From: Deferrisomatales bacterium
Lineage (GTDB): Bacteria; Desulfobacterota; Deferrisomatia; Deferrisomatales; JARGFW01
Length of the DNA: 34,660 nucleotides
Assembly (NCBI GenBank): GCA_029211085.1
Contig: JARGFW010000030.1
Coordinates: forward strand, 1 to 34,660
Direction of reading: 5' to 3'
Shown: positions 19,330 to 27,144 of the stretch, piece by piece
How the letters are laid out: each line of letters starts with the position of its first letter
Position numbering within the stretch: position 1 is the stretch's first letter
Made by a program: the position numbers and the translations under genes
The notes under the pieces: generated by a model
The model's input: only the letters and a program-made list of their open reading frames with translations
Databases searched by the model: none
What the model was told of the DNA's origin: nothing

Positions 19330-19355
19330 GCGCTTTCGCAACCTTGCGAAAGCGC
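19330..19355. promoter_or_regulatory. Upstream activator site 1 (long palindrome)
   Basis: A perfect inverted repeat with 12-bp arms (GCGCTTTCGCAA and its complement) around CC. Its core TTCGCA-ACCT-TGCGAA (19335-19350) matches the two later sites. It begins 6 bases after the regulator stop. There is no T-tract, so a binding site is more likely than a terminator. Confidence 0.75.
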
Positions 19356-19365
19356 CCCCCGACCG

Positions 19366-19381
19366 TTCGCACCGCTGCGAA
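19366..19381. promoter_or_regulatory. Upstream activator site 2
   Basis: TTCGCA-CCGC-TGCGAA, a perfect 6-bp dyad with a 4-base spacer. Its centre lies 31 bp from site 1, about three helical turns, so both sites face the same side of the DNA, as in cooperative NtrC-type binding. Confidence 0.75.
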
Positions 19382-19503
19382 GATGGCGTGCCCCGACGCC
19401 AGGTGGGCCGGCGAAACCCTCGCCAGGCGGGCCTCCGCGGCGATCCGCCGTGCCTCCCGGGCCCCAGCCGCCCACCGCCCCGCCCCACGCTCCCCGAATC
19501 GAT

Positions 19504-19519
19504 TTCGCATCGGTGCGAA
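19504..19519. promoter_or_regulatory. Upstream activator site 3
   Basis: TTCGCA-TCGG-TGCGAA, the same dyad; one further T/A pair on each side also matches. Its centre is 138 bp from site 2 and about 135 bp before the predicted transcription start, a typical enhancer distance for sigma-54 activators. Confidence 0.75.
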
Positions 19520-19619
19520 AATCCCACCAGCCCCGGGCTCCCAACGAGGCCCGGCAGGCAGATGCAAGCCCACAACATTGCTGGAGTTTCCGTCAGGCGC
19601 ACCGGCCCTCCACCACCCC

Positions 19620-19635
19620 TGGCACGCCGATTGCT
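19620..19635 (+). promoter_or_regulatory. Sigma-54 (-24/-12) promoter
   Basis: TGGCACG-CCGA-TTGCT is an exact match to the sigma-54 consensus, with the GG and GC elements correctly spaced (19621-19622 and 19633-19634). Transcription would start near 19646, about 54 bases before the ATG at 19700. Confidence 0.88.
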
Positions 19636-19699
19636 GTTTGCTCCCGGCAGGAACAGGACCGTGACCCGGGTTCCGCTTGGGCCCTCGGGAGGTGACAGG

Positions 19700-20191
19700 A
19701 TGCTGGAAAGACGCTTGCACAGGGTTTCGGGGGACGGAGGGGACCGCCGGGGGTGCCCCTACTTCGGCAACGGCGAAGCCGGCTGTGGGGTGGGCTTCGA
19801 CCACTCCTCGGCCGCGGACGTGGAGAGGATGGTGCGGTTCTGCAGCGGCCGCTTCAGCCAGTGCTTCCGGTACGCGGTCCTCTCCCACGGCAATCCGGGG
19901 TGCGGCGACGGCTCCCTGGGGCTGGAACTGGCGACGGCCAGCGTGGCCTGGGACGTGCTGCAGCACGAGTTGCGCTCTCCCCTGGCGGCGATCACCGCGG
20001 CGGCCGAGGTGCTGGCACGGATGCCCGACGACGCCGGTGCCGCGCGGTCCCGTTTCGTGTCGATCATTCAACAGGAATCGGGCCGGATGCGGCACACGGT
20101 GGAGGCGCTGTTCGACGGCGTGAACCAGTGCACGGAATCCAGAGTGGACGTAGCGGAACCGCATCATCCATCCGAAGGGAGGAGTAACAGC
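19700..20191 (+). CDS. Cys-rich module with HisKA-like helices, in frame with the transporter
   Basis: An ATG with GGGAGG upstream opens a frame that runs without a stop into the transporter (600 residues in all). The first 164 residues are not transporter-like. Residues 1-75 carry five Cys (C19 in CPYFG, C29, C48, C55, C68) with the pattern RFCSGRFSQCFRYAV, reminiscent of small Cys-containing sensory modules. Residues 80-145 resemble a HisKA dimerisation domain: VLQHELRSPLAAITAAAEVL with a candidate phospho-acceptor H89, then FVSIIQQESGRMRHTVEALF. No ATPase domain follows. It could be a sensory extension of the transporter or a small protein that has lost its stop. It is the first gene after the sigma-54 promoter. 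Confidence 0.6.
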
Positions 20192-21502
20192 ATGGCAAAA
20201 GGCAGGTGGAACAAGGGCTGGCGTGTGGTTCTGGCGGGCACCGGCATCAACCTGGCGTTGGGCATCCTCTACGCGTGGTCGATCTTCAAGAGCGCGATCC
20301 ACTTCTCGATCGAAGCCGGCGGGCCCGGCGCCTTCCAGTGGGACCTGGCGGCGATCAACGACCCCTACGCGGTGTGCTGCCTGGTCTTCGCGTTCGCCAT
20401 GATCGCCGGCGGCCGGGTGCAGGACCGCTTCGGACCCCGGCTGACGGCGATGGCGGGGGGCCTGTTGGTGGGTGCGGGCTTCCTGCTGATGTCCCTCTCC
20501 ACCGCCTACGTCATGTGGGTGCTCGGCTTCGGGGTGCTGGCCGGGTTGGGCATCGGCTTCGGCTACAGCGCCGCCACGCCGCCGGCGCTGAAGTGGTTCC
20601 CGCCGAAACAGACCGGCCTGGTGGCCGGGGTGGTGGTGAGCGGCTTCGGGCTCGCCTCGGTGTACATCGCGCCCCTGGCCAAGGTCCTGCTCGGCACCGT
20701 GGGGCTCCAGACCTCGATGCTGATCTTCGGCGTCGCGTTCGCCATCGTGGTGGGCCTGCTCTCACTGCTGCTGGTCAACCCGGATGCGGCCGCCGGCCCC
20801 GCCCGGGCCGGTCAGGATCCGGTCGTGGCAGCCAGCGTGTCCGGCCTCACTCCGACCCAGGTGCTCCGGACACCGGGTTTCTACGCCCTGTGGCTGGTGT
20901 TCTTCGCGGCCTCGGGTGCCGGGCTGATGGTGATCGGGTCCGTGGCGGGCATGGCCAAGGCCAGCCTCGGCGAAGCGGCGTTCGTGGCGGTGGCGGTGCT
21001 GGCGGTGGGCAACGCTTCGGGGCGCATCGTGGCCGGGGTGCTCTCCGACAAGATCGGGCGCGGCCTGACCCTGGCGATCATGCTGCTGTTCCAGGCGGTG
21101 CTGATGTACGCCGCCGCCGCCGGCATCCAGAGCTACGGGCCCACGGCACTGGTGGTCCTGGCCGGGCTCATCGGTTTCAACTACGGCACCAACCTGTCCC
21201 TGTTCCCCTCGTTCGCCAAGGATCGCTGGGGCATGGCCAACTTCGGCACCAACTACGGGCTGCTGTTCTCCGCCTGGGGGGTCGGTGGCCTGGTCGCGGG
21301 ACGCGTCAGTCAGATGCTGGTGGCCTCGTCCGGCAGCTTCAACTCCTCGTTTCTGATCGCCTGCAGCTCGCTGCTGATCGCCGCTACCATCGCACTGAGC
21401 CTGGAAGACAGCCGCAGACCCATCCTGGTTCTGCTGCGCAACCACTCTCCCCTGCGGGGCCGTGTCGCGGCCCAGGGGGATCGGCCCCGCAAGGTGGCTT
21501 GA
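20192..21502 (+). CDS. OFA-family (oxalate/formate antiporter type) MFS transporter
   Basis: This 436-residue, roughly 12-helix transporter belongs to the OFA family, which moves small carboxylates such as oxalate, formate, lactate or pyruvate. Family features are KGWRVVLAGTGINLALGIL at the start with YAWSIFK, GGRVQDRFGPR in the loop 2-3 region, GLGIGFGYSAATPPALKWFP, RKTG-like KQTGLVAGVVVSGFGLAS, and a second half with GRIVAGVLSDKIGRG and FNYGTNLSLFPSFAKDRWG. The ATG at 20192 has GGGAGGAG 8 bases upstream, a complete initiation region inside the longer frame, so both a fused 600-residue and a free 436-residue product are possible. A strong terminator follows. Control by the upstream sigma-54 system is strongly implied. 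Confidence 0.9.
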   Translation: MAKGRWNKGWRVVLAGTGINLALGILYAWSIFKSAIHFSIEAGGPGAFQWDLAAINDPYAVCCLVFAFAMIAGGRVQDRFGPRLTAMAGGLLVGAGFLLMSLSTAYVMWVLGFGVLAGLGIGFGYSAATPPALKWFPPKQTGLVAGVVVSGFGLASVYIAPLAKVLLGTVGLQTSMLIFGVAFAIVVGLLSLLLVNPDAAAGPARAGQDPVVAASVSGLTPTQVLRTPGFYALWLVFFAASGAGLMVIGSVAGMAKASLGEAAFVAVAVLAVGNASGRIVAGVLSDKIGRGLTLAIMLLFQAVLMYAAAAGIQSYGPTALVVLAGLIGFNYGTNLSLFPSFAKDRWGMANFGTNYGLLFSAWGVGGLVAGRVSQMLVASSGSFNSSFLIACSSLLIAATIALSLEDSRRPILVLLRNHSPLRGRVAAQGDRPRKVA

Positions 21503-21533
21503 TCCGGCCGGTGCATGGGCGCCCGGCAAGGCA

Positions 21534-21571
21534 ACTGCGGCGGGACCTTCGGGTCCCGCCGCAGTGGTTTT
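21534..21571 (+). terminator. Strong Rho-independent terminator after the transporter
   Basis: ACTGCGGCGGGACC and GGTCCCGCCGCAGT form a perfect 14-bp stem with a stable TTCG tetraloop, followed by GGTTTT. It lies 31 bases after the stop codon and separates the transporter from the convergent molybdenum hydroxylase operon. Confidence 0.9.
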
Positions 21572-21653
21572 GGCGCATGGAACAGCGCTTTTTCGTCGCG
21601 TGGTGCGGCGTAGCCAGGGAGGATCCGGGCGTCTCCTCCGCGGGGGCCGGTGA

Positions 21654-23966
21654 TCAGGGGGTTTCTCGGGAACGATCTTCCGCTTCCCGTTTCTCCTTGA
21701 GCGCACGCCAGACTTTCTCGTAGCTCAGCGGCAGGCTGTTCACCCGCACTCCCATGGCGTCGAAGATGGCGTTGGAGAAACAGCCCATGGTCGGGTTGGT
21801 GGATCCCTCGCCGATCTCCTTGACCCCCCAGGGGCTGCTGATCTCGTGGCTGTCCACCACCTCCGACTGGATCGGCGGCATGTCCAGGGCGGTGACCAGC
21901 CGGTAGTTGGCGAGCTCGGCGTTGCGGATCTTGCCCTTGTCGTCGAACAGCACCTGCTCCCAGACGGTTTCGCCCAGGCCCATGGCCAGGGCGCCGTGCA
22001 CCTGGCCGTGGAGCAGGCGGGGGTTGATCACCTTGCCGCAGTCGTGCACGTCCCACACCCCGACCACGGTGACCTCCCCGGTTTCCTCGTCGATCTGCAC
22101 CTCACCCACCTGCACCCCGAAACTGTAGGACGGTGAGGTGCCCACCGCGGCGCCCTTGAACGTGCCGCCCAGTTTGGGGGGGTGGTAGGAGCCCTTGCCG
22201 GTGAGGGGCCCCTTGAGCACGAAGAACTTGCGGGCCACCTCTTCGAAGGAGAGGGTCTTGGCCTTTCTGGACCGGGAAAACACCACGCCGTCCTGGCAGT
22301 CCAGGTCGTCGGCGGGGATGCTGAGCATGAACGACGCCAGTTCGAGGATCTGCGCCTTGATCTGCTCTCCGGCCTGTTTCACCGCGGCGCCGCTCATCAC
22401 GGTCTGCCGGCTGGCATAGGCGCCGAAGTCATGGGGCGTGATCTGGGTATCCGCGGCGACGATCTTCATCTCCTCGTAGCGGTAGCCCATGGCTTCGGCG
22501 GCCATCTGGCAGAGGATGGTGTCGGAGCCCTGGCCGATGTCGGTGGCACCGGTGTAGAGGGTCGCCGCGGTGCCGTCCTCGTGCACGGTGATGATGGCCG
22601 CCGCCTGGGGCAGGTCGGTGCGGTAGATCGGGTAGCCGGCGCCGCTGACGAAGCTGCCGGTGGCCGCGCCGATGCCGCGGCCGTGGGTGCGGTTGGCCTT
22701 CTTCTGGTCCCAGCCCGAGATCTCCCGGGCCCGCTCCAGGCACTGGCGCATCTCGCAGGAGTTGACGATGAAGTCGTTGGGGGTGACCGTGTCGGGCCGC
22801 CGCGCGTTGCGGATGCGGATCTCCATGGGGTCGATCCCCAGCTCCTTGGCCACGTTGTCCAGGTGGCTCTCGAAGGCGTACTTGGGCTGGGGTGCGCCGT
22901 GGCCGCGCTGGGCGCCGCACGCGGGCAGGTTGGTGTAGACCCGGTGCATGTCGAACTTGTAGTGGTCGAACTCGTAGGTGAGCGGCAGCAGGGCGCCGGC
23001 GTAGTAGGCGGTGGCGATGCCGAGGCTGGTGTAGGCGCCACCGTCCATGATGAAGTTGGCCTTGGCGCCGAGGATCTTGCCTTCTTTCGTCACCCCGGTG
23101 GTGATCTCCATGTGCTGGGCGTGGCGGCCCCGGTTGTGGGCGAACATCTCGGCGCGGTCGTAGAACATCCGCACCGGCCGCCCGGTCAGCCGCGCCAGCA
23201 CGGTGCCGGCGAACTCCAGGCCCGTGGGCTCGAGTTTGCCGCCGAACCCGCCCCCCACGTGGGGTTTGATGATGCGCACGTCGCCCATGGGCATGCCGAA
23301 CTCCCGGGCGATGTAGTACTGGAAGTAGTGGGGTGACTGGGTGCTGGAGTAGATGGTGAGCTTCTCGCCGTCCCACATGCAGGTGGCCGAGTGGGGTTCG
23401 ATCGGCGCCTGGTAGGTGCGCTGTCCCAGGAAGGTGTCGGTGCGCACCAGGTAGGCCTCCGCGAACGCCTTCTCCACGTCGCCGAACTCCTGGTGGATCT
23501 CGGTGTTGATGTTGCGCGCGTACTCCTCCTGGACCAGGGGCTGCCCTTCGTCCATGGCGTGGAGGAAGTCGAGCACCGCGGGCAGCACTTCGTACTCCAC
23601 CTTGATCGCCCGCAGGGCCTCGTAGCAGGTGTCCCGGTCCACGCACGCCACGGCGGCCACCTTGTCGCCGACGAAACGCACCTTGTCGATGCAGAAGATG
23701 TTCTCGTCCCAGCGTGCCGGGCTGATGCCGTACTTTAGGTCCGGCACGTCCCGGTGGGTGATCACCGCCTTGACCCCCGGGAGCTTCTCCGCCTCGGACG
23801 TGTCGATGGACAGGATCCGCGCGTGGGCGTGGGGGCTGGTGAGGATCTTGCCGAACAGCATGTTGGGGAACGTGAGGTCGCCGCTGTACTTGGCGGCGCC
23901 GGTGACCTTGTCCCGGCCGTCGATGCGCGGCACGCTGCGGCCGATGACCTTGTAGGATTTGCTCAT
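21654..23966 (-). CDS. Molybdenum hydroxylase large subunit (xanthine dehydrogenase / 4-hydroxybenzoyl-CoA reductase type)
   Basis: This 770-residue subunit binds the molybdopterin cytosine dinucleotide cofactor. It shows GRSVPRIDGRDKVTGAAKYSGD, SPHAHARILSIDTSEAEKLPGVKAV, GGGFGGK (238-244), TNLPACGAQRGHGAPQ (345-360), a Q-loop-like GATDIGQGSD, and the C-terminal GVKEIGEGSTNP with the likely catalytic Glu. The CO dehydrogenase loop (AYRCSFR) is absent, so it is not a true CoxL. The ACGAQRGHG region and phrases such as DVTPN-like DTVTPNDF most resemble 4-hydroxybenzoyl-CoA reductase alpha subunits, but the medium subunit lacks that enzyme's extra FeS insertion. The substrate is therefore unknown. 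The start overlaps the small-subunit stop (ATGA), with GGAGGAT upstream. Confidence 0.9.
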   Translation of the reverse strand: MSKSYKVIGRSVPRIDGRDKVTGAAKYSGDLTFPNMLFGKILTSPHAHARILSIDTSEAEKLPGVKAVITHRDVPDLKYGISPARWDENIFCIDKVRFVGDKVAAVACVDRDTCYEALRAIKVEYEVLPAVLDFLHAMDEGQPLVQEEYARNINTEIHQEFGDVEKAFAEAYLVRTDTFLGQRTYQAPIEPHSATCMWDGEKLTIYSSTQSPHYFQYYIAREFGMPMGDVRIIKPHVGGGFGGKLEPTGLEFAGTVLARLTGRPVRMFYDRAEMFAHNRGRHAQHMEITTGVTKEGKILGAKANFIMDGGAYTSLGIATAYYAGALLPLTYEFDHYKFDMHRVYTNLPACGAQRGHGAPQPKYAFESHLDNVAKELGIDPMEIRIRNARRPDTVTPNDFIVNSCEMRQCLERAREISGWDQKKANRTHGRGIGAATGSFVSGAGYPIYRTDLPQAAAIITVHEDGTAATLYTGATDIGQGSDTILCQMAAEAMGYRYEEMKIVAADTQITPHDFGAYASRQTVMSGAAVKQAGEQIKAQILELASFMLSIPADDLDCQDGVVFSRSRKAKTLSFEEVARKFFVLKGPLTGKGSYHPPKLGGTFKGAAVGTSPSYSFGVQVGEVQIDEETGEVTVVGVWDVHDCGKVINPRLLHGQVHGALAMGLGETVWEQVLFDDKGKIRNAELANYRLVTALDMPPIQSEVVDSHEISSPWGVKEIGEGSTNPTMGCFSNAIFDAMGVRVNSLPLSYEKVWRALKEKREAEDRSRETP

Positions 23967-24559
23967 CGGGATCCTCCGTTGCCCACGGATGGGCGAGTGC
24001 CGCGGTCGCAGGACGCGATGGAGCGGCCTTGCGCAGCGGCAGGTGCGTCGTCCTCTGGTACCACCCGCCCCTCGGCGGCGGCCAGGACCGCCTCGACGAT
24101 GTGCACGTAGCCGGTGCAGCGGCACAGGTTGCCGGCGATCGCCTCGCGGACCTGGTGCTCGGTGGGGTGGGGGTTGCGGGTCAGCAGGGCCTTGGCGGAG
24201 AGCACCATGCCCGGGGTGCAGTAACCGCACTGCACGGCGCCGTAGTTGACCATCGCCTCCTGGATCGCGTCGAGCTTGCCGTTTTGCGCCACCCCCTCCA
24301 CCGTGGTGATCTCCCGGCCGTCTGCCTCCACCGCCAGCACCATGCACGAGTCGACGGGTTTGCCGTCGATCAACACCGTGCAAGAGCCGCAGTCGCCGAG
24401 CTCGCAGCCCTTCTTGGTGCCGGTGAGCTCCAGCTGGTCGCGCAGCGCGTTGGTCAGGGTGGTGTTGCCCTTGACCATCAGCGAGTGCTCGTCGCCGTTT
24501 ACCTCGAGGGTGATCAGGTAGCGCTTCACCCCGTGCTTGTCGGTCACACTCTGTGTCAT
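23963..24559 (-). CDS. Molybdenum hydroxylase [2Fe-2S] small subunit
   Basis: The subunit transfers electrons from the molybdenum site to FAD through two [2Fe-2S] clusters. The plant-type cluster is bound by C52, C57, C60 and C72 (GCELGDCGSCTVLIDG), the second by C111, C114, C146 and C148 (CGYCTPGM, NLCRCTGY). Length is 198 residues; about 30 residues beyond the usual end (VVPEDDAPAAAQGRS onward) are poorly ordered and may be lineage-specific. The ATG has GGGAGG upstream and lies 12 bases after the medium-subunit stop. The stop is shared in an ATGA overlap with the large subunit, showing tight coupling. Confidence 0.95.
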   Translation of the reverse strand: MTQSVTDKHGVKRYLITLEVNGDEHSLMVKGNTTLTNALRDQLELTGTKKGCELGDCGSCTVLIDGKPVDSCMVLAVEADGREITTVEGVAQNGKLDAIQEAMVNYGAVQCGYCTPGMVLSAKALLTRNPHPTEHQVREAIAGNLCRCTGYVHIVEAVLAAAEGRVVPEDDAPAAAQGRSIASCDRGTRPSVGNGGSR

Positions 24560-24571
24560 CTCGTTTCCTCC

Positions 24572-25441
24572 CTACCCGTGGCCTTCGTCGATCGCCTTGC
24601 GCAGGGCGCGCTTGGTGAGCACCTCCACCAGGTTGCGGCGGTACTCGGCGGAGCCACGGATGCTGTCCCGGGGCCGGCTCTCCTCCCCGGCGAGAACCCC
24701 GGCTCGCGCCAGGACCTCGTCGCTGATGGTGCGACCCGTGAGGAACTCCTCTGCGCGCCGCGCCCGCAAGACCGTGGGGGCTGCCGAGGACAGGGCGATG
24801 CGGGCCTCCACCAGGGTGTCGCCATCCACGGTGACCGCGACGGCCGAGCCGGCCACGGCCAGGGCGCCGGAGCGGCGCAGCCCGAACTTGATGTAGGTGC
24901 TGCCGGTGGCGCGCTGGTCGGGGATGGTGATCTCGGTGAGAACCTCCCCCCGGGCCAGGACGCTCTGCGCGGAGCCGACGAAGAACTCCTCCAGGGGCAG
25001 CGTGCGTTCCCCGGCGGCGGAGACCAGGCGGATCGTCGCCTGGAGGGCCACGAGAATCGGGGGAAGATCCGCAGACGGCACCGCGTTGGCGATGTTGCCG
25101 CCGATCGTGCCCAGGTTGCGGATCTGGTTGGACGCCATCTGGTGGGCCGCCTGGGACACCGAGAGGTAGCGCTCCTGGAGCAGCGGCGAGGTGTAGATGC
25201 CGTTCTGGGTGACCAGGGCCCCGATCACCACCCCTCGGCCCGGCACGTGGCGGATCTCCCGCAGTGCATCCAGATGCTTCAGCGACACCAGGTGCTGGGG
25301 GGTCAGTTTCCACTGCTTCATCTTGTGCACCAGGTCCGTGCCCCCGGCCAGCACCACAGCCTTGTCTCCCAGCTCGGCAAGCAGGGCGCAGACCTCGCCC
25401 AGGCTCTCCGGGGCGTGGTACTCGAAATCGGGCATGTTCAT
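24572..25441 (-). CDS. Molybdenum hydroxylase FAD-binding medium subunit
   Basis: This 289-residue subunit binds FAD and passes electrons to the final acceptor. Motifs are VVLAGGTDLVHKMKQ (the first FAD phosphate loop) and QIRNLGTIGGNIANAVPSAD (the second), with the usual C-terminal CO_deh_flav_C-like region (FGLRRSGALAVAGSAVAV). It lacks the four-Cys insertion that carries an extra [4Fe-4S] cluster in 4-hydroxybenzoyl-CoA reductase. The electron acceptor and chemistry are therefore probably different from that enzyme. It is the first gene of a three-gene operon with the small and large subunits. The ATG has GGGAG upstream, and a sigma-70 promoter lies about 110 bases upstream. Confidence 0.93.
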   Translation of the reverse strand: MNMPDFEYHAPESLGEVCALLAELGDKAVVLAGGTDLVHKMKQWKLTPQHLVSLKHLDALREIRHVPGRGVVIGALVTQNGIYTSPLLQERYLSVSQAAHQMASNQIRNLGTIGGNIANAVPSADLPPILVALQATIRLVSAAGERTLPLEEFFVGSAQSVLARGEVLTEITIPDQRATGSTYIKFGLRRSGALAVAGSAVAVTVDGDTLVEARIALSSAAPTVLRARRAEEFLTGRTISDEVLARAGVLAGEESRPRDSIRGSAEYRRNLVEVLTKRALRKAIDEGHG

Positions 25442-25560
25442 GGGCTATCTCCCTGCTCGGTGTCCTGGCGAGGTCGGGATCCGCAACAGCGTGGCGGCCG
25501 TCGCAAATCCCCGTGCTCATTTCTCTACGGTTTAGTATGGTGAACAAAGATAGGACCAGA

Positions 25561-25588
25561 AGTCTACCAGACAATGCACGGGAGTCAA
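25561..25588 (-). promoter_or_regulatory. Sigma-70 promoter of the molybdenum hydroxylase operon
   Basis: On the minus strand TTGACT (25583-25588) is followed after 16 bases by TAGACT (25561-25566). Transcription would start near 25553 and give a leader of about 110 bases containing an imperfect dyad (GTTTAGTATGGTGAAC on the plus strand) that could be an operator. Confidence 0.5.
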
Positions 25589-25753
25589 GCCGCAATATCA
25601 ATGAAAGATATGGCTCATGTCCTAATTTTGTTGACCGTGCAGTGGTGCAACCGATGCATGGTTTCTCTGACTGAACGATCCGGAGGGGCGCCCCGCAGGG
25701 GGGTTCCCGGGCGCAGTCCACCGGCTCCGGCCACCTCTGCACCGGAGGCGGTC

Positions 25754-25780
25754 GGGCGCCCGGGGCCTGGCCGGGTGCCC
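25754..25780 (-). terminator. GC-rich hairpin downstream of serB
   Basis: GGGCGCCCGG and CCGGGTGCCC form a 10-bp stem with one G-T pair and a 7-base loop. No T-tract follows on either strand, so termination by this element alone is doubtful. It lies about 60 bases after the serB stop. Confidence 0.35.
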
Positions 25781-25839
25781 CGCCGCCGGGGCGGCACGTC
25801 GGTTTCGCTATGGGGAAACGGGGTCCCGGGGGGGCCGGG

Positions 25840-27045
25840 TCAGTCCAGGGCGTCGTGGTCCCGCACGCCGATCAGGTAGAGGATGCTGTCCAGGCCCAGG
25901 CTGGAGATGGACTGGCGCGCACCCTCCCGCACGGTGGGTTTGGCGTGGAACGCGATGCCCAGCCCGGACATCCTCAACATGGGCAGGTCGTTGGCGCCGT
26001 CGCCCACGGCGATCACCTGCTCCAGCCGGATGTTCTCCTGCCGGGCGATGGTCTCCAGCAGCTGCGCCTTCCGTTCGCCGTCGATGATCTCGCCCCGCAC
26101 CCGCCCCGTGAGCTTGCCGTCCACGATCTCCAGGTCGTTGGCGAAGGCGTAGTCCATGCCCAGCCGTTGTTGCAGGTGTTGGGCGAAGTAGGCGAAGCCA
26201 CCGGAGACGATGGCGGTCTTCAGCCCCAGGACCTTGAGGTGGGTGAACAGGCGCTCGAGTCCCTCGGTGAAGCGCAGGCGTGCGGCGATCTCCGGGAGCA
26301 CGGCGGCATCCAGGCCGGCCAGCAGGCGCAGGCGCTGCTGGAGGCTCTGCTTGAAATCGACCTCGCCGCGCATGGCGGCTGCGGTGATCGCGGCGACCTG
26401 CTTGCCCACGCCGGCGACGGCGGCCAGTTCGTCGATCACCTCCTGCTGGATCAACGTGGAGTCCATGTCGAACACCACCAGCCGGCGGTAGCGCCGGAAC
26501 AGGTCATCCTTCTGGAAGGCGATGTCGATGCCGACCTTGCGGGAGATCTCCAGGAACGCGCGGTGCATCTCTCCCGTGTCGGTTGCCTCTCCGCGCACCG
26601 ACAGTTCGATGCAGGTGCGCCGTCGGGTCTGCGGGTGGGCGCGCCGGGAGAGCCGGGTGATGCGATCGATGTTGAGGTTGTTCGCGGATACCACCGCGGC
26701 GACCCGGGCGATGTGGTCGGCGGTGATCACGCGCCCCAGCAGGCTGATGGAGAAGTAGGCCTTGCCGCCGCGGCCGACCCAGTGGGCGTACTCGTCGGCG
26801 GTGATCGGCGTGAACCGTACTTGGAGGCCGCGGCCGTGGAGGTGAAAGAGGAGATCCTTGAGCACCGGTGCGCGCACCTTGCGTTTGGGGATCTCGATCA
26901 GGATGCCGAGGGTGAGCATGCGGTGGATGACGGCCTGCCCGATGTCCAGGACGCTGACGTCGTGGTCCGAGAGGATGGGCATCAGCGCGGCGGTAAGCCC
27001 CGGTGCGTCTTCTCCGGTCACCTGGATCAGGATGATCTCACTCAC
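25840..27045 (-). CDS. serB: Phosphoserine phosphatase with two N-terminal ACT domains
   Basis: SerB hydrolyses O-phosphoserine to serine, the last step of serine synthesis. Residues 1-80 and 95-175 are two ACT-type regulatory domains (IILIQVTGEDAPGLTAALM; FSISLLGRVITADHIARVAA). The HAD phosphatase core follows, with the nucleophile D193 in FDMDSTLIQQEVIDELA, TAIVSGGFAYFA as motif II, and VIAVGDGANDLPML as motif III/IV with the metal-binding Asp. At 401 residues it matches the long SerB2 form. The GTG start has AGAGGGG upstream. It is the last gene of the minus-strand group with two aminotransferases and the IOR genes. The ACT domains suggest feedback by serine or another amino acid. Confidence 0.95.
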   Translation of the reverse strand: MSEIILIQVTGEDAPGLTAALMPILSDHDVSVLDIGQAVIHRMLTLGILIEIPKRKVRAPVLKDLLFHLHGRGLQVRFTPITADEYAHWVGRGGKAYFSISLLGRVITADHIARVAAVVSANNLNIDRITRLSRRAHPQTRRRTCIELSVRGEATDTGEMHRAFLEISRKVGIDIAFQKDDLFRRYRRLVVFDMDSTLIQQEVIDELAAVAGVGKQVAAITAAAMRGEVDFKQSLQQRLRLLAGLDAAVLPEIAARLRFTEGLERLFTHLKVLGLKTAIVSGGFAYFAQHLQQRLGMDYAFANDLEIVDGKLTGRVRGEIIDGERKAQLLETIARQENIRLEQVIAVGDGANDLPMLRMSGLGIAFHAKPTVREGARQSISSLGLDSILYLIGVRDHDALD

Positions 27046-27144
27046 GCTGCTGCCCCTCTGCAGGGGGCGTCGCCACGGGTCACGAGGGGGCGGCCGTCAC
27101 CGCCGGAGCAGGGCGCGGCGGCGCGGGGTGACCCCATCGCCACC

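Larger units (their letters stand above)
25442..25839. other. Spacer between hydroxylase operon and serB
   Basis: No gene is supported. The part nearest the hydroxylase (25500-25680) is markedly AT-richer and holds the operon promoter. The part nearest serB is very GC-rich with stable hairpins. Confidence 0.5.

Noticed and set aside
19330-19355. Terminator for the response regulator gene
   Set aside because: The palindrome has only a 2-base centre and no T-tract, and its core recurs twice downstream as an isolated dyad, which favours a protein-binding site.
21654-23966. True aerobic CO dehydrogenase large subunit (coxL)
   Set aside because: The AYRCSFR-type active-site loop is absent; ACGAQRGHG is present at the corresponding region.
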